Below are positions 61,648 to 64,000 of a DNA stretch of 64,000 bases, piece after piece. The DNA lies in the NCBI GenBank assembly GCA_903870145.1, contig CAIQBO010000049.1:117617-181616 (forward strand), in the 5' to 3' direction. The stretch is from an uncultured Burkholderiales bacterium (GTDB taxonomy: Bacteria; Pseudomonadota; Gammaproteobacteria; Burkholderiales; Burkholderiaceae_C). The position numbers were made by a program, and so were the translations under genes. The notes under the pieces were generated by a model that worked only from the letters and a program-made list of their open reading frames with translations, was not told the DNA's origin and did not search any database. The stretch's first letter is position 1, and every line of letters begins with the position of its first letter.

Positions 61648-62604
61648 CTAGCGATGGACTTCATGCAGCAGTGCAGATCCAACGCCCAAACGCCGAGTGT
61701 TTTCAATGGCAATGCTCAAGGCCCGTTGAAACATATCTTGGGTGAGCCAGGCCATGTGCGGCGTGGCAATCACATCATGTCGCAGGGCAAGGGCATGCCC
61801 GGGGGGCAAAGGCTCTTGTGCGAACACGTCCAAGCAAGCCAGTGACAAGTGGCCACTGTCCAAAGCCGCAGTCAAGGCAGCTTCGTCTACAAGTTCTCCG
61901 CGTGCGGTGTTGATGAAAATAGCGCCAGGCTTCATGGCAGAAAATCGCTGTGCATTGAACATGCCGCGTGTGGATTCGCTCAATGGAATATGCAAACTGA
62001 CCACATCGCTGGTGCTCAGCAACTCGCTCAAAGACACACGGTCATATGGCCAATCACTTGGTGGATTGCGGCTGTGCGTGATCACCCGTACCCCCATGCT
62101 CACCAACCATGGTGCCAAGATGCGAGGCACATGGCCGGTGCCGATCAAGCCCACAGTTTTACCGCCCAGCTCAAACAATTTTTCTTGTACAGAAGGCTCG
62201 ATGGGCCAAACGCCTTGACACAGTTGCTTGCCCACAGTGCCCAAACGCCGCGAGGCCATCAACATCAAGCCCAGAGTCATTTCAGCCACGGCGCGACTGT
62301 TAACACCTGGCATATTGCAAATTGAAACACCTTGAGTGGCGGCAGCATTCAAGTCGATGGTGTTGACACCCACACCAATTTTTTGCACCAAGCGCAATGC
62401 CGTGTTGGCCTTCAGGCGCGCCGCAGTCACTGGCTCCAGCACATGCCACAAAACGGTCGTGCCAGGCCAGTGCTTGTTGAAAGTGGTTTCGTCACCTTCA
62501 GGGCAGCAAATCAGCTCCCAATCAGCGGGCACATGTTGGCGCAACCACTTTTGCAAAGCAGGGTTGACGTTGAAGTGAAACAAGACCTTCATCGGGGTTT
62601 TCAA
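61648..62604 (-). CDS. D-2-hydroxyacid dehydrogenase
   Basis: 318 residues. The catalytic triad R235 (NTARGELVDE), E264 (AQEPLPPG) and H283 (ATPHMAW) is complete. The nucleotide motif reads GTGHVP (155-160), with Pro where the last Gly is usual. It reduces a 2-oxoacid, such as glyoxylate, hydroxypyruvate or a phosphonopyruvate-like acid, with NAD(P)H. Its ATG overlaps the stop of the enolase-paralogue gene by 4 bp, so the two probably act in one pathway. Confidence 0.88.
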   Translation of the reverse strand: MKTPMKVLFHFNVNPALQKWLRQHVPADWELICCPEGDETTFNKHWPGTTVLWHVLEPVTAARLKANTALRLVQKIGVGVNTIDLNAAATQGVSICNMPGVNSRAVAEMTLGLMLMASRRLGTVGKQLCQGVWPIEPSVQEKLFELGGKTVGLIGTGHVPRILAPWLVSMGVRVITHSRNPPSDWPYDRVSLSELLSTSDVVSLHIPLSESTRGMFNAQRFSAMKPGAIFINTARGELVDEAALTAALDSGHLSLACLDVFAQEPLPPGHALALRHDVIATPHMAWLTQDMFQRALSIAIENTRRLGVGSALLHEVHR

Positions 62605-63887
62605 GGCTTGCTCAGCCAGGGAAACAAATGTTTTCGCGGGTAAGGCAAAGTGCGCCCTAAATCTTGTTCGATGCGAAGACCTTCATTCCATTTGGCCATG
62701 CGCTCTGAGCGTGAGAAACTGCCCACCTTGAGTTGCGGCACGCCCCAGCCGACCGCCAAGTGCACGATGCTGACATCTTCGGTCTCGCCCGATCTTGCTG
62801 AAATAATACTGTCTAAGCCCAGGCCCTTGGCAGCCTTCAGCGCTTGCCATGTTTCGCTCACAGTGCCCACTTGATTGGGCTTGATCAATACCGCATTGCA
62901 TGCGCCCATTTCCGCACGCTCTTTGATTCGCGATGCATGGGTCACAAAAAAATCGTCGCCGATGATTTGCAATCGATGGCCCAGCAGTTGGGTCATGGCT
63001 TGCATGCCTTGGATGTCATCTTCAGAAAATCCGTCTTCCATTGAAATAATGGGGTAATCGTTGACCCAGCGCGCATAGATCTGCAGCAGCTGGTCTCGAT
63101 CAAAGATTTTGTTCTCACTGCGCCAATGGTAAACACCATCGGCATGGTATTGCGTGGCCGCTAAGTCCAAGCCAATGGACACATCGCGACCGGGCTGAAA
63201 ACCTGCTGCCTCAATGGCTTTAACCAAGGCTTCAATGGCCGCCTCGTTCGAGCCGAACTGTGGCCAAAAGCCGCCCTCGTCTGCCACGCCCAAGTTCTTG
63301 CCTTGCTGCGTCAAGGCCTTGCCAGCGGCGTGGTAAACCTCGGCCACCCACTCCAGCGATTGGGTGAAGCTTGTTGCCCCATTGGGAATGGCCAAAAAAT
63401 CTTGCAGATCTACGCTGCCTTTGGCATGCGCGCCGCCACCAAAGATTTGAATTTCAGGCAAAGGCAAGCCAACCTCATCGCTGCCCGACAGGTAGCGCCA
63501 CAAAGGAAGATCAGCTTGTTGACTGGCCGCCCATAAACAGGCCAGAGAAACAGCGGTCAAACTGTTGCCGCCCAAACGCGATTTATCAGGCGTGCCATCG
63601 GCCAAGCACATGGCCGCATCAATGGCCGGTTGATCTGCAATCAGCATGCCTTTTAAAGCGGGAGAGATCACCTCGTTGACTGCTTGAACCGCACGGTCAA
63701 CGCCCAAGCCTTTGAACCGATGCCCACCATCGCGCAACTCTTTGGCCTCTCCTGCCCCTGTTGAAGCGCCGGCAGGTGCAATGGCACGGGCTTGCACCCC
63801 TGAGCTCAACTGCACAACCACCTCAACCGTTGGACAACCTCTGGAGTCCCAAACAGAACGGGCTCGAACAGACTGAATGTGGCTCAT
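62601..63887 (-). CDS. Enolase paralogue with altered active site
   Basis: 428 residues, full enolase length and fold signatures (SVWDSRGCPTVEV, ASTGAGEA, SMEDGFSEDD, RSGETEDVSIVHLAV). Metal ligands D241, E284 and D311 and base K336, as well as K387, are retained. However, the loop reads PAGASTG instead of PSGASTG; D163 (LQDFL) replaces the Glu of MQEFM (yeast E168); and A364 (IISARSGE) replaces the His of SHRSGE (yeast H373). These changes argue against normal 2-phosphoglycerate turnover and for a related substrate. It overlaps both neighbours by 4 bp. A standard eno gene is expected elsewhere in the genome. Confidence 0.85.
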   Translation of the reverse strand: MSHIQSVRARSVWDSRGCPTVEVVVQLSSGVQARAIAPAGASTGAGEAKELRDGGHRFKGLGVDRAVQAVNEVISPALKGMLIADQPAIDAAMCLADGTPDKSRLGGNSLTAVSLACLWAASQQADLPLWRYLSGSDEVGLPLPEIQIFGGGAHAKGSVDLQDFLAIPNGATSFTQSLEWVAEVYHAAGKALTQQGKNLGVADEGGFWPQFGSNEAAIEALVKAIEAAGFQPGRDVSIGLDLAATQYHADGVYHWRSENKIFDRDQLLQIYARWVNDYPIISMEDGFSEDDIQGMQAMTQLLGHRLQIIGDDFFVTHASRIKERAEMGACNAVLIKPNQVGTVSETWQALKAAKGLGLDSIISARSGETEDVSIVHLAVGWGVPQLKVGSFSRSERMAKWNEGLRIEQDLGRTLPYPRKHLFPWLSKP

Positions 63888-64000
63888 GGCTGCAATGCTT
63901 TCACTGTGGTTTCTAAAATCAAATTCAAATCTGGATCAGAGTTCAGCAAACACATTTGAGCAATCTCGCGCACGCATTGGCGCTGCGGCTCGTGCGTCAA
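63884..64000 (-). CDS. 3' end of an unidentified gene, cut by the window edge
   Basis: The last 38 codons (ending ILETTVKALQP, then TGA) are open to the window end in the frame whose stop overlaps the ATG of the enolase paralogue (ATGA). The 4-bp overlap is the same as between the next two genes, which supports a real gene in the same operon. The visible part is helical-looking and not recognised. Confidence 0.6.
   Translation of the reverse strand: MTHEPQRQCVREIAQMCLLNSDPDLNLILETTVKALQP

Noticed and set aside
61849..62325. Long plus-strand frames opposite the D-2-hydroxyacid dehydrogenase gene
   Set aside because: They are antisense to a complete dehydrogenase with its full catalytic triad and show no family features.

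Overview
The window reads as a gene-dense chromosomal stretch of an aerobic betaproteobacterium, most likely a Burkholderiales member of the Comamonadaceae type (Polaromonas/Rhodoferax/Limnohabitans-like). This is inferred from the three Bug-type (TTT) periplasmic receptors, the many small catabolic operons each paired with its own uptake system and regulator, and the coding style. I see no rRNA, tRNA, CRISPR array, prophage or insertion sequence, and no gene-free stretch longer than about 250 bp.

Layout. 1-1061: 3' part of an enamidase-like amidohydrolase ending in a terminator. 1094-11181 (minus): a ten-gene operon with a NitT/TauT-type ABC transporter, an enolase-superfamily enzyme, a Gfo/Idh/MocA dehydrogenase, a DUF993 aldolase-like protein, a Bug receptor, an SDR, a beta-hydroxyacid dehydrogenase and a TIM-barrel isomerase. 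A TetR gene (11254-11901) precedes it; matching operator-like repeats lie in both promoter regions. 11955-22573: a divergent catabolic cluster around a GntR/FCD regulator, with a perfect 16-bp palindrome over the -10 region. Its left arm holds a substrate-binding protein, an FAD monooxygenase and an SDR. Its right arm holds the matching ABC ATPase and permease, a cupin, a Bug receptor, an Ldh2-type dehydrogenase, a RidA-like protein lacking the usual Arg, an extradiol dioxygenase with a full metal triad, and an ACMSD-like decarboxylase interrupted by an in-frame TGA. Together these look like uptake plus hydroxylation, ring cleavage, deamination and decarboxylation of an aromatic or N-heteroaromatic compound.

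22674-23132: YbaK deacylase, with a large inverted repeat beside it. 23198-34593 (plus): a ten-gene operon with an amidase, SDMT-like methyltransferase, D-amino-acid-oxidase-type flavoprotein, aldo/keto reductase, MlrC-type M81 peptidase and a complete Dpp-type peptide ABC transporter. 34613-43022: a two-subunit Rieske ring-hydroxylating oxygenase with a divergent LysR, then a complete Liv-type transporter and an SDR. 43269-44648: a fusion of a YchJ-like domain to a glycine/proline-reductase component B (GrdB/PrdB) family domain. 44764-48484: DUF1028 protein, Bug receptor and LacI regulator with two operator-like palindromes, then a secreted DNA/RNA endonuclease; both segments are bracketed by copies of a short palindromic repeat (AAAGGGGACGCTACCCTTT).

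48575-56606 (minus): TetR, Liv transporter, acyl-CoA dehydrogenase and acyl-CoA synthetase, a uptake-and-CoA-activation module with a TetR-type palindrome before livG. 56674-61620: aldo/keto reductase diverging from glpD and an exported prolyl oligopeptidase. 61648-64000 (minus): a D-2-hydroxyacid dehydrogenase, an enolase paralogue with altered active-site residues, and the 3' end of a third gene, all joined by 4-bp overlaps.

The most unusual items are the YchJ-GrdB fusion, the enolase paralogue, the GntR-centred ring-cleavage cluster, and the regulator/operator pairs that can be read directly from the DNA. All assignments are from reading motifs; no database search was run.
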